Positions 1 to 6,447 are shown, numbered from the stretch's first letter. The stretch is DNA of 23,278 nucleotides from Bacillota bacterium (GCA_023433405.1 JAEZCT010000017.1:1-23278); one strand, 5' to 3'. A program made the numbers and translations. The notes: a model not told the origin generated them from the letters alone.

Positions 1-346
<346 letters not shown>

Positions 347-661
347 TATATTAAACCCGAAGGCTTAAAATCGTTCGATTAAGCATTTGAAATGCTCTTT
401 TTCGAATACTCGCGTTTATGCAAAACAATCTCTCGACTGTTTTACCGCTAGTTTTTGTTCCTCAACGTCATTGCTGACGTTTGGAATATCAGGGTTTGTT
501 TTTCTTCATGTTGTTCAATTTTCAAGGTTCATTTTCACTCAGGCGCCTTTTCTGTTCGCTCTTAACCTGCTCGGCTTTCGCGTTCAGTCGCTACCCTCGT
601 TTTTCCCGCTTTTGGCTTAGTTACGCCCTTTTCGGCGCCCCGTCCCTCAGGCGGCTTATTT
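347..661 (-). other. rRNA operon leader (pre-16S transcribed spacer)
   Basis: This lies between the rRNA promoter and the mature 16S start and would be transcribed as pre-16S leader of about 310 nt. It holds the sequence CCTTGAAAATTGAACAACA (complement of about 509-527), which resembles the element commonly found beside rRNA genes in Firmicutes. A small perfect hairpin, GCATTT-g-AAATGC, lies at 383-395. Short open frames on the plus strand have no ribosome binding site and run against transcription, so they are not called. Confidence 0.75.
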
Positions 662-690
662 ATAATACCACGCGCTCCCCCCTTTGTCAA
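662..690 (-). promoter_or_regulatory. rRNA operon promoter (sigma-A type)
   Basis: On the minus strand, TTGACA (complement of 685-690) is followed by exactly 17 bases and TATTAT (complement of 662-667). This is a near-perfect sigma-A promoter facing the 16S gene, with predicted initiation around 655. The spacer is G-rich. I saw no equally good second promoter further upstream. Confidence 0.9.
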
Positions 691-1244
691 CACCTTTTTT
701 CGGGTTTTATAAACTTTCGTAATTGTGGTTGAAATATAGAGTAACTCGCAGGGTAACGCATTATGCTTTTTAAGCCTTTAGGGTTTATAACGAGAGCGGT
801 ACAAGGCCTGACTACCTACGCTGGGGCGTTCCCTTACATTATTAATGTTTATATTGCTTTTTCCGCTGTCTGCTTAAAACCCTAAATTCTAATCAATTGC
901 TCTTAACAGCATTACGAACTGCCGGGTAGTTAAAAGGCATAGGCGTATCAATTTTTCAAACAAGTCCTATTCAATTTTACTCATCCTAAGAAAAACACAA
1001 GCAGTCCCAATGAGCTTAAACGCAATATTACAGTGTGCGCGTGGCTTATGCATCCACTAATTTTTATATTTTCCTTCTATACCAATAGGTTAACTCAAGA
1101 GAAGTAAAAACCCTTAAAATAGTATAAGTTACATTATGTGAATATTTTCATGGCTACGACTAAACATTGTATGCTATATGACAATAAAAACCGATAAAAA
1201 CAATAGTGATATCCAGTACCATTCCTATACTTTTTTTGAAATCA
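691..1244. other. Intergenic region without a recognisable gene
   Basis: About 550 AT-rich bases separate the rRNA promoter from the next promoter. No open frame has a ribosome binding site. The only structure seen is a nested inverted repeat: TTTAGGGTTT (777-786) with AAACCCTAAA (877-886), inside it AGCGG (794-798) with CCGCT (863-867), and near the centre ACATT-att-AATGT. I cannot assign it a family. Confidence 0.5.
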
Positions 1245-1271
1245 TGATATAATTATGCAATATAGCATAAT
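1245..1271 (+). promoter_or_regulatory. Extended -10 promoter with overlapping palindrome
   Basis: TGATATAAT (1245-1253) is an extended -10 element without a convincing -35. It overlaps a perfect 7-bp inverted repeat, ATTATGC-aatata-GCATAAT (1252-1271), that would cover the transcription start. A repressor site or a 5' hairpin is inferred. The predicted leader to the TTG start at 1355 is about 95 nt. Confidence 0.5.
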
Positions 1272-1354
1272 TGCCGCCTTGCTGTATGTAAAAAATAGTC
1301 AAAGGCCATCGGCCACTGGCTGTTATATAAAAACCGTAAAGGACGTGTTAACAA

Positions 1355-1684
1355 TTGGGTAATTTCAAGGTTACAACAGGCGACAAAACAGTAGACGTCA
1401 TATGCGATGGGGTATTTACTCCCAGTGACGCGCAGGCATTCGTTGCGGAGTTCCAAAAGCAAACCGCAAGTATCACTCCCGCAAATTGCAGTTTGAACCT
1501 GGATGCCTCAAATCTGGCTGTCTCCCCCGCCGAAATGCACGAAATTTTAAAGGGCTGTCTTAACATGTACAAGGCAATGGGCTTTGGCAAGGTCACTTTA
1601 AATGTAGGCACCAATGTTATTGTTAAAATGCAGGTTCAGCGCCTGGCAAATGAAATCGGTTTTAACTCCTTTGAAGTGAAGTAA
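1355..1684 (+). CDS. Small STAS-like hypothetical protein
   Basis: This 109-residue soluble protein has no signal peptide and no membrane segment. It starts with TTG at 1355; the ribosome binding site AAAGGA (1338-1343) lies 11 bases upstream, and no better ATG exists. The layout (a beta-rich N-terminus, then LNLDASNL, then a helix EMHEILKGCLNMYK, then GKVTLNVG and a final helix ending in NEIGF) resembles the beta-alpha alternation of STAS domains such as anti-sigma factor antagonists. That is a fold-level guess: the usual phosphoacceptor Ser after the Asp is not clearly conserved, although a Ser occurs in AVSPAEM. The next gene is a KAS III-like protein 163 bases downstream with a hairpin between them, so the two may or may not be co-transcribed. 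The function is unknown. Confidence 0.7.
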   Translation: MGNFKVTTGDKTVDVICDGVFTPSDAQAFVAEFQKQTASITPANCSLNLDASNLAVSPAEMHEILKGCLNMYKAMGFGKVTLNVGTNVIVKMQVQRLANEIGFNSFEVK

Positions 1685-1699
1685 CCAGGCAAAAAGAAA

Positions 1700-1740
1700 A
1701 ACTGTCCGGCCGCAGCGCAAATAATTACTTTGCGCCAGTT
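1700..1740 (+). terminator. Intergenic hairpin, possible weak terminator
   Basis: GCGCAAA (1715-1721) pairs with TTTGCGC (1729-1735) around a 7-base loop, and AACTG (1700-1704) pairs with CAGTT (1736-1740) outside it. It lies 15 bases after the preceding stop codon. The downstream T-run is poor (CCTTTATGG), so termination may be partial, leaving read-through into the KAS III-like gene. Confidence 0.4.
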
Positions 1741-1847
1741 CCTTTATGGATCGCAGCGTACACGAATCAACTATATGGTACTACATATTATAATCATTAC
1801 CTATTCGTTCAGGCTGCGGCGGTGACAGAATAATGGAGGTCACGCCA

Positions 1848-2837
1848 ATGATAAACGTTAAGCTAAAAGAAATCGAGGTTTATCACGGGGCGTTATCGGT
1901 TCCCAACGATTATTACATTGAACATTTTAAACGACGCAATAAGGATATTGACAACTTCCTCACAAAAATTATCGGCAGAAAAAGCCGATACTTAATTGAT
2001 TCCGAAACCGAAACGAACCTGTCGATGGCACTGAAGGTCACCGAACAAGTTATGAAGAAAGCGGGACTTAACGGCAAGGATATTGACTTGATTGCGTATT
2101 CCAGCGTCCTTCCTGAGTACACCATCCCGCCCTGCTCCATCCACATCCACGAGGCAATTGGGGGCAAACCGGAATGCATTTGTTATGATATTAATGTCAA
2201 TTGCGCCGGTATGACCGCAAGCGTGGAGCAAATTAGCAAATATATGAGCCTGAGTGATAATGTTAAGACCGCGCTCCTGATTGGGTGCGATTTCGTCAAC
2301 CCGCTGCTGGACAGCGACAATGAGCTGTGCTATGGACATTATGGCGACGCCTCCTGCGCCGTTATACTGGAAAAAACCCCTGAGGATTGCGGGGTCTTGG
2401 GCGCTCGTTACGCTGTTAATTCCGCAGAGCACAACAACATCCTGTTTCCCGGGGTCGGTTTTTCCAACCTGTTTCGTACAAACGACCGGGACAGGCTGCG
2501 AATGCGGTGGCTTCCGTTTAAAAACGTCTCTATCGATACCGCTGTTAGAAATATGCGGGCATTGATGACGGAAAACAGCCTTGGAATAGAGGACATTAAA
2601 ATGTTCTGTCTTTCCCAGTACGCGCTTGCTAATGTTGAAGAAATCCGCGAGCTTTTGGGCATAGACGAATCAAAAAGCCTGTTTGTCGGAGACCGATACG
2701 GCTACACCGGCACCAGCAGTCCTTTTATTGTGCTTTATGAGGCCTTAAAGCAAGGCGCCATACAGCGCGGTGATTATGTCATGTTCTGGACAATCGGCGG
2801 CGGTTCTGAAAATATTGCCATGCTTATGAAATATTAA
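1848..2837 (+). CDS. FabH-fold (KAS III-like) protein with degenerate catalytic triad
   Basis: This 329-residue protein has the length and layout of beta-ketoacyl-ACP synthase III. The start at 1848 is preferred because GGAGGT (1835-1840) lies 7 bases upstream; an in-frame ATG at 1833 overlaps that site. The nucleophile region is present as DINVNCAGMTAS with Cys119, and GDASCAVILEK (about 166-176) matches the family GDGAGAVVL motif. The C-terminal half aligns without gaps to the FabH segment from HQANLRI to GNTSAAS. In that alignment the catalytic His is Ser256 (CLSQYALAN) and the catalytic Asn is Tyr286 (DRYGYTGTSS). The final GGGSENIAML strand is intact. Losing His and Asn should abolish decarboxylative condensation but could leave acyl transfer, acyl binding or a structural role. 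A possible -10, TATAAT, lies at 1789-1794 without a good -35. No acyl carrier protein gene is nearby. Confidence 0.88.
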   Translation: MINVKLKEIEVYHGALSVPNDYYIEHFKRRNKDIDNFLTKIIGRKSRYLIDSETETNLSMALKVTEQVMKKAGLNGKDIDLIAYSSVLPEYTIPPCSIHIHEAIGGKPECICYDINVNCAGMTASVEQISKYMSLSDNVKTALLIGCDFVNPLLDSDNELCYGHYGDASCAVILEKTPEDCGVLGARYAVNSAEHNNILFPGVGFSNLFRTNDRDRLRMRWLPFKNVSIDTAVRNMRALMTENSLGIEDIKMFCLSQYALANVEEIRELLGIDESKSLFVGDRYGYTGTSSPFIVLYEALKQGAIQRGDYVMFWTIGGGSENIAMLMKY

Positions 2838-2860
2838 AACACCAAAAATGCTTACAAAAA

Positions 2861-2903
2861 GGACTTTCCGTATGGCGGATGCCAAACCGGAAAGTCCTCT
2901 TTA
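2861..2903 (+). terminator. Terminator hairpin after the KAS III-like gene
   Basis: GGACTTTCCG (2861-2870) pairs perfectly with CGGAAAGTCC (2888-2897). The loop holds a second small stem, TGGC-ggat-GCCA. An A-run precedes it and a moderate T-rich tail (TCTTTAT) follows. It begins 23 bases after the stop codon. Confidence 0.75.
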
Positions 2904-3171
2904 TGAAATGGAATAAGAAAAACCGGTATATATAAAGTGCCGATCTTAAATTAGTAAACCATTGGTATCATCCTTGTATTAACATTTATGCCCGAACAGC
3001 TCTATGGCGAAAAAGCAGTGCGCACCCAGGCATATTGACGCGCATAAACTGTTGTTAGCGGCATATGCTAAAATTACCCTGTTTTCCTTACAGCGCAATG
3101 AACACATAGCCCTTGGTTTTACAAATAAGCAAAACATGTTTTTTATAAGCGAACGCTACGCATCAACTGCC
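2904..3171. other. Intergenic region, no gene seen
   Basis: No open frame with a ribosome binding site was found on either strand. The only symmetric element noticed is the short palindrome AAAACATGTTTT at about 3131-3142. The region lies just beyond the predicted 3' end of the minus-strand RNA at 3172. Confidence 0.4.
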
Positions 3172-3326
3172 AAAAACGCTTGACCGAACGTACTCGTTAG
3201 CGCATTTGAGGTAAAAGGCAGGCTCCCAAATACGTTCGGTCCTGCAACTGCTGGGGAGCTTCATTGTACATTGGAACCGCCTCCCTTACTTTTTAGTGAA
3301 GAAACAGCTTTATTATTTCTTCTGTG
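3172..3326 (-). ncRNA. Candidate structured small RNA, unknown family
   Basis: A consensus minus-strand promoter at 3332-3360 would start an RNA near 3326. The transcript can form three structures. (1) A 5' hairpin, GAAGAAA/UUUCUUC (complement of 3298-3322). (2) A long irregular hairpin pairing GUAAGGGAGGCGGUUCCAA (complement of 3271-3289) with the complement of 3211-3229; about 16 pairs form with two small bulges. (3) A 3' hairpin, CGCUAACG-agua-CGUU with AGCG, followed by five U (complement of 3172-3176), which looks like a terminator. In hairpin 2 two pairs are G-U on the minus strand but would be A-C mismatches on the plus strand, which supports minus-strand transcription. An alternative 11-bp pairing (3182-3192 with 3231-3241) competes with hairpins 2 and 3. 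The size and long bulged hairpin recall 6S RNA, but I do not recognise conserved 6S sequence. Confidence 0.5.
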
Positions 3327-3331
3327 CTTAT

Positions 3332-3360
3332 AATATAGCATTATATTTGTTTATTGTCAA
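3332..3360 (-). promoter_or_regulatory. Consensus promoter for the minus-strand RNA
   Basis: On the minus strand TTGACA (complement of 3355-3360) is followed by 17 bases and TATATT (complement of 3332-3337). No protein gene follows on this strand, so a non-coding transcript is the simplest product. It is divergent from the plus-strand promoter at 3419-3447. Confidence 0.75.
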
Positions 3361-3418
3361 TATTTTTATTCAACAAAGCATATAATATATATGTATAATG
3401 CATTAGAAATAATTGTTA

Positions 3419-3447
3419 TTGACATCCAGTCTCATTTATCATACAAT
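3419..3447 (+). promoter_or_regulatory. Promoter for the DUF1292 gene
   Basis: TTGACA (3419-3424), a 17-base spacer, and TACAAT (3442-3447) form a strong sigma-A promoter. Predicted initiation is near 3454, which leaves a leader of about 190 nt before the ATG at 3647. A second TATAAT at 3555-3560 lacks a good -35. Confidence 0.8.
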
Positions 3448-3453
3448 TTAGTC

Positions 3454-3646
3454 ACGCGTTAACGGTGCGGTTTTTTAACCGTTTGGTCATACGCGCGGGT
3501 TCAATAAAGGTTGCGCAAGTTTTCGTTTGCTTTATTCAGGGCAAAATACACAGGTATAATGGTATTCCTGCTTTGAGGAGCACAAAACCGCTGCACAACG
3601 GATATAAATAACTGTTTATGCCTCAAGAAGGCTGTTGGAGGTTGTC
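3454..3646 (+). other. Structured 5' leader of the DUF1292 gene
   Basis: The leader contains two mutually exclusive small hairpins, AACGGT/ACCGTT (3461-3466 with 3478-3483) and CGGTT-tttt-AACCG (3468-3481). Further on is a larger stem, AATAAAG (3503-3509) with CTTTATT (3530-3536), enclosing GCAAG/TTTGC. No known riboswitch motif was recognised. The leader ends in the ribosome binding site GGAGG (3637-3641). Confidence 0.45.
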
Positions 3647-3946
3647 ATGTCTGACGAAATGGAGTTTGGCCCTAACATTCTGTCCTTAACCGATGAGGAC
3701 GGCAACGAGCATGAGTTTGAGATTCTGGATGAATTGGATCTCGACGATACGCACTATGTGGCACTAATCCCCGCCGACGAGGAAAACCTTGAGGATGAGG
3801 ATGAAGACGGTCAGCTGATTGTTTTAAAAAGCGAAGAGGAAAACGGCGAGGAATTTCTTGCTTATATTGAAGATGAGGAAGAATTTAACCGTGTCGCGGC
3901 TATTTTCGTAGAGCGACTTTCCGAAGAGTTTGATTTTGAAGAATAA
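3647..3946 (+). CDS. DUF1292 family acidic protein
   Basis: This 99-residue, very acidic protein starts with ATG at 3647, five bases after GGAGG. An upstream in-frame TTG at 3635 overlaps the ribosome binding site and is not used here. It opens with MSDEMEFGPNILSLTDEDGN, then has the beta-strand core EFEILDELDLDDTHYVALIPADE characteristic of DUF1292 (YrzB-like) proteins. It ends with the other family block, IEDEEEFNRVAAIFVERLSEEFDFEE. There is no signal peptide or membrane segment. DUF1292 genes in Firmicutes are usually found near the Holliday junction resolvase ruvX (yrrK) and alaS; here the gene stands alone behind its own promoter and a 190-nt leader. The biochemical role of the family is not established. 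No clear terminator lies right after the stop codon. Confidence 0.92.
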   Translation: MSDEMEFGPNILSLTDEDGNEHEFEILDELDLDDTHYVALIPADEENLEDEDEDGQLIVLKSEEENGEEFLAYIEDEEEFNRVAAIFVERLSEEFDFEE

Positions 3947-4117
3947 GCCCGTTATGGCGTTGGTCTTATCTAGTTTTTAGTCGTTTCGTTTTGGCGTGTT
4001 TTACGCGAGGTAAGCATTGCTGAAAACTGTTACGGCGAGCGTTGTGCGTCTTTTTATGGACATAATTTCCTGCCCTGTTCGATAACGTGCGGTATTTTAA
4101 ATCCAACAAACATTAAT

Positions 4118-4258
4118 CGGGAACGCGGCCTCCGGTGGCGGATTGCAGACCTCCCGGCGCAAGCCGGACGAAGGGAGCGAGAACTCATTGGGAGCGTACC
4201 CACCCTGTCGATGGACGGGTTTAGTGTTGCCGTGCGGCCGGCCGGGCGGGTATTTTTT
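4118..4258 (+). ncRNA. Candidate GC-rich structured RNA, unknown family
   Basis: Within an otherwise gene-free gap lies a very GC-rich block with many nested stems. CGGCC (4126-4130) can pair with GGCCG (about 4236-4240) and close a multibranch structure. Inside are UCCG-gugg-CGGA (4131-4142), CCGGC-GCAA-GCCGG with a GNRA loop (4154-4167), and CCCUGUC-gaug-GACGGG with one bulged U (4203-4219). UACCC (4197-4201) can also pair with GGGUA (4248-4252). A run of seven T follows at 4253-4259, so the plus strand is favoured and the 3' part could be the terminator. No open frame explains the block. No convincing promoter was found; TGGACA at 4057-4062 is the best -35 candidate. I cannot name the family. 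Confidence 0.45.
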
Positions 4259-4310
4259 TAATAGCCGCTTATTTCGGCTTTCGCAAAATCTATAAACGGA
4301 ATATTCAGGG

Positions 4311-4350
4311 ACGGTGATGGAACAATATGTTTCATCACCGTTTTTTCTTT
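4311..4350 (+). terminator. Strong intrinsic terminator
   Basis: ACGGTGATGGAAC (4311-4323) pairs with GTTTCATCACCGT (4329-4341) through 13 pairs, one of them G-U, around the loop AATAT. A T-rich tail, TTTTTTCTTTT, follows. It ends transcription from the upstream RNA or DUF1292 unit and insulates the permease genes. Confidence 0.9.
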
Positions 4351-4455
4351 TAAATCCGTGCGGTGGTTTCCGCAGCTAATACTAATCCCCGTCAAAAGGT
4401 GTAGAATGGCGGGACGTTTTTCCTGCGATCAGTTTTTCTGAAAGGAGCCGCCGGG

Positions 4456-4806
4456 ATGAAAAAATGGACGCGACTCTGCCTTGGCTTTCTGGTGGGACTG
4501 CTCAACGGCTTATTCGGGGCGGGCGGTGGTATGGCTGCCGTGCCAATGCTAAAAGCTTCGGGGCTTGAGGCGCGTAAGGCACACGCGACCTCCATTGCCA
4601 TTACCATGCCGCTCTCTATCCTCAGCGGCATTTTGTACCTTACCAGCGGGCAGCTATTATTGGGAGATGCAACCCCCTATCTCCCCGCGGGGATTGCGGG
4701 CGCCGCGGTGGGTGCTCTTTTATTAAAGAGCACCTCCGCAAACCTCTTGCGCCGGTTGTTTGGCGGACTGATTTTGTTTGCGGCGTTTCGTCTTCTGCTT
4801 CGCTGA
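4456..4806 (+). CDS. TSUP (TauE/SafE-type) permease, N-terminal half
   Basis: This 116-residue membrane protein corresponds to one half of a TSUP family transporter, which normally has about 250 residues. The first helix carries the family signature GLLNGLFGAGGGMAAVPML (about 15-33). A second block, ARKAHATSIAITMPLSILSGILYL, matches the conserved TS motif region. Two more helices follow (about 75-91 and 98-115). The start is supported by AAAGGAG at 4440-4446. The stop codon overlaps the ATG of the next gene by one base (TGATG), indicating translational coupling with the second half. The family exports or imports sulfite, sulfoacetate or related anions; the substrate here is unknown. Both halves are intact and in different frames, so this looks like an organised two-subunit transporter. 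An old frameshift in one ancestral gene is the alternative. Confidence 0.85.
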   Translation: MKKWTRLCLGFLVGLLNGLFGAGGGMAAVPMLKASGLEARKAHATSIAITMPLSILSGILYLTSGQLLLGDATPYLPAGIAGAAVGALLLKSTSANLLRRLFGGLILFAAFRLLLR

Positions 4807-5225
4807 TGGAGTGGCTGTACGCGTCCATCGCGGGCTTTGCATCCGCCGTCATTGGCGCTCTGGGGATGGGCGGCGGGGGCGTGCTTTTAATCTATCTGAC
4901 GGCGTTTGCCCATATCCCGCAATTAAAGGCACAGGGTGTTAACCTTTTGTTCTTTATCCCGGTGGCGGTAATAGCGCTGATCTTTCATTGCAGGAACCGT
5001 CTGGTGGATTATAAAGCCGCGTTGTGGGGGCTGTTAACCGGTATCCCCGGCGTTTTGGCAGGCTATTCCATTGCGCAAGGGCTTGGCGACCAATGGCTGT
5101 CAAAGATTTTTGCCTGCCTTTTACTTGCGCTGGGCATAAAGGAGCTTTGCGGCGATCTGATTGCAAAATGGCTGCGAAAAACCCTGCCATTACGCAATCG
5201 AAAGAGACATACAGACAAAAAATAA
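4806..5225 (+). CDS. TSUP (TauE/SafE-type) permease, C-terminal half
   Basis: This 139-residue membrane protein follows the first TSUP half with a one-base stop/start overlap. It repeats the signature in its own first helix, AGFASAVIGALGMGGGGVLLIYL (about 9-31), as expected from the internal duplication of TSUP proteins. It continues with LKAQGVNLLFFIPVAVIALIFH, the helix ALWGLLTGIPGVLAGYSIAQGL and a last helix WLSKIFACLLLALGIKEL. The tail is strongly basic (LRNRKRHTDKK) and probably cytoplasmic. No separate ribosome binding site is needed if translation is coupled. Together the pair supplies a normal complement of about eight helices. The substrate cannot be predicted. Confidence 0.85.
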   Translation: MEWLYASIAGFASAVIGALGMGGGGVLLIYLTAFAHIPQLKAQGVNLLFFIPVAVIALIFHCRNRLVDYKAALWGLLTGIPGVLAGYSIAQGLGDQWLSKIFACLLLALGIKELCGDLIAKWLRKTLPLRNRKRHTDKK

Positions 5226-5241
5226 AGACCGCACCGTGCGG
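5216..5241 (-). terminator. Terminator for the minus-strand DUF1508 gene
   Basis: CCGCACCGTGCGG (5229-5241) is a self-complementary hairpin. On the minus strand it is followed by TCTTTATTTTTT, giving a good intrinsic terminator for the gene ending at 5300. It lies just past the stop codon of the permease gene and may also hinder plus-strand transcription, though it lacks a T-run in that direction. Confidence 0.7.
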
Positions 5242-5299
5242 CCCCATAAGTTGAGTTGTATTCATTTTGCATCCAATCTATCCTCAGGCTGTTATATTA

Positions 5300-5680
5300 C
5301 TAATTATCTGAAACAACATCCGCCTCCGGGGCATTCTTACGCACCGACTCAATGCCGTTTTCACAGCTCTGCTTACTCTTATAGCCCTCGCTCACCGCAA
5401 TAATCTCGCCGTTGCGCGCCTTCAGTCGAAAGCGGTACTCCCCGCTCTTATCCGAATACAGCTCAAACTTTGGGTTTACACATTTTGCATAGCGTTCCAA
5501 CGTCTGATCCTCATAATAAGCGAGGGGAGCGTTTTTAATTACGCTCTCTATTCCATTTTTACAGCCTGCCAAGGAGGAATAGTTCTCACTGGTGGCAATT
5601 ACCTGCCCGTTGGCCGCCGCGAGATCGAACCGAAAGGCTCCCGATGGGGTGGTTTTAATCACAAACTTCCCTTTAGCCAT
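5300..5680 (-). CDS. DUF1508 (YegP-like) two-repeat protein
   Basis: This 126-residue protein is made of two tandem DUF1508 repeats. Each begins with a K(F/Y)-type strand plus a GAFRFDLAAANGQVIATSE-type hairpin (repeat 1) or GEYRFRLKARNGEIIAVSE-type hairpin (repeat 2). Each ends with the hallmark C-NGIESV-KNAP, seen as CKNGIESVIKNAP and CENGIESVRKNAP. The start at 5680 is chosen because GGAG (complement of 5688-5691) lies 7 bases upstream. The open frame extends much further upstream, but that part crosses the promoter and has no ribosome binding site. DUF1508 proteins are small, widespread and of unclear function; some are stress-linked. The gene is divergent from desulfoferrodoxin, which is compatible with a stress context but does not prove one. 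Confidence 0.92.
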   Translation of the reverse strand: MAKGKFVIKTTPSGAFRFDLAAANGQVIATSENYSSLAGCKNGIESVIKNAPLAYYEDQTLERYAKCVNPKFELYSDKSGEYRFRLKARNGEIIAVSEGYKSKQSCENGIESVRKNAPEADVVSDN

Positions 5681-5786
5681 AATCACACTCCAAATGTGCG
5701 GCTGCCAGCCGCCAAATTGCCGATTTGTGGGTGGGTTGCGCGAATACCAGCGGAGGGCGGGGAAAAATCCATGTTTTGTTAGTATG

Positions 5787-5815
5787 AATATATCATGTAG
5801 CCAGACGTTAGTCAA
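5787..5815 (-). promoter_or_regulatory. Promoter for the DUF1508 gene
   Basis: On the minus strand TTGACT (complement of 5810-5815), 17 bases, then TATATT (complement of 5787-5792). The leader of about 100 nt contains a GC-rich hairpin, GCGGCTG-g-CAGCCGC (complement of about 5698-5712), near the ribosome binding site. Confidence 0.75.
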
Positions 5816-5884
5816 TAACCTGTTTGGGTGTTTTCCATCGGTAATGCACGGCTTAATTATTGTAACATTTATCCTCAAAATCAG

Positions 5885-5913
5885 TTGTAACTGCGCCAGC
5901 AATATGGTATAAT
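5885..5913 (+). promoter_or_regulatory. Promoter for desulfoferrodoxin
   Basis: TTGTAA (5885-5890), a 17-base spacer, then TATAAT (5908-5913). It is divergent from the DUF1508 promoter about 70 bases away. The leader to the ATG at 5998 is about 78 nt. Confidence 0.75.
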
Positions 5914-5997
5914 AACAATCATAATAATCAATATCAAATACCATAATTTTAATGGCCAAGCCTCCATACGGCAAGGCCGGAAAGGTAGGGTTGTATT

Positions 5998-6387
5998 ATG
6001 AAAAGCGAGCACAAATTCTTTCGCTGCAAGCATTGCGGAAATATCGTGGGGTTAATTTTTAGCGGCGGCGGCACTCTGAGCTGCTGCGGGTCGGAGATGG
6101 AGGAGCTTATCCCCAACACGACAGATGCCGCAACCGAAAAGCATGTTCCGGTCATTGAGCAAAAGGGCTCCAGCGTTACCGTTAAGGTTGGCAGTGTTGA
6201 GCACCCCAGCACCCCCGAGCACCACATTGCTTGGATTTATATCAACACCACCCAGGGCGGCCAGCGCAAGAGCATTGAGGTCGGTAAGTCGCCGGTTGCT
6301 CATTTTGAGCTTGCCGAGGGTGAAGAGCTTGTTTCGGCATTTGAGTACTGCAACCTGCATGGGCTGTGGAAGGCCGAAGCCGAATAG
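5998..6387 (+). CDS. dfx: Desulfoferrodoxin (two-iron superoxide reductase)
   Basis: This 129-residue cytoplasmic protein reduces superoxide to hydrogen peroxide without releasing oxygen, using electrons usually delivered by rubredoxin. The N-terminal desulforedoxin-like domain has Cys10, Cys13, Cys29 and Cys30 (FRCKHCGN and SCCGSEM), the ligands of the Fe(Cys)4 centre. The catalytic centre ligands are all visible: His49 (EKHVPVIE), His69 (VEHPS), His75 (PEHHIAW), Cys118 and His121 (YCNLHGLW). Glu47 and Lys48 are in the expected conserved positions. Length and domain order match the two-centre form rather than neelaredoxin. It has its own promoter and terminator. The enzyme is typical of anaerobes and suggests exposure to transient oxygen. 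Confidence 0.97.
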   Translation: MKSEHKFFRCKHCGNIVGLIFSGGGTLSCCGSEMEELIPNTTDAATEKHVPVIEQKGSSVTVKVGSVEHPSTPEHHIAWIYINTTQGGQRKSIEVGKSPVAHFELAEGEELVSAFEYCNLHGLWKAEAE

Positions 6388-6413
6388 TATTCTCGTGTAG
6401 TAAAGATTGTTTG

Positions 6414-6447
6414 CAAGCGTCCGCGCATCGCGTGGGCGCTTGTTTTA
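6414..6447 (+). terminator. Terminator after desulfoferrodoxin
   Basis: CAAGCG (6414-6419) pairs with CGCTTG (6437-6442). The stem continues inward through TCC/GGG and GCGC/GCGT-type pairs to a 3-base loop, about 13 pairs in all with two wobbles. TTTT follows. Confidence 0.85.

Noticed and set aside
3182..3241. Terminal inverted repeats of an insertion element (GACCGAACGTA/TACGTTCGGTC)
   Set aside because: The arms are only 38 bases apart with no coding content, so an RNA helix explains them better.
3211..3300. T-box leader, because TTGGAACCGCCTCCC loosely resembles the GGUGGNACCGCG box
   Set aside because: The real T-box core is not present, there is no aminoacyl-tRNA synthetase or amino acid gene downstream, and the G-U pairs favour the opposite strand.
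4378..4410. A fifth copy of the 102-bp repeat, from ATACTAATCCCCG at 4378
   Set aside because: Only about ten terminal bases match; the following sequence diverges and no matching right end is present.
5681..5974. N-terminal extension of the DUF1508 protein to 224 residues
   Set aside because: It crosses the gene's own promoter and a hairpin, has no ribosome binding site, and the family fold starts at MAKGKFVI.
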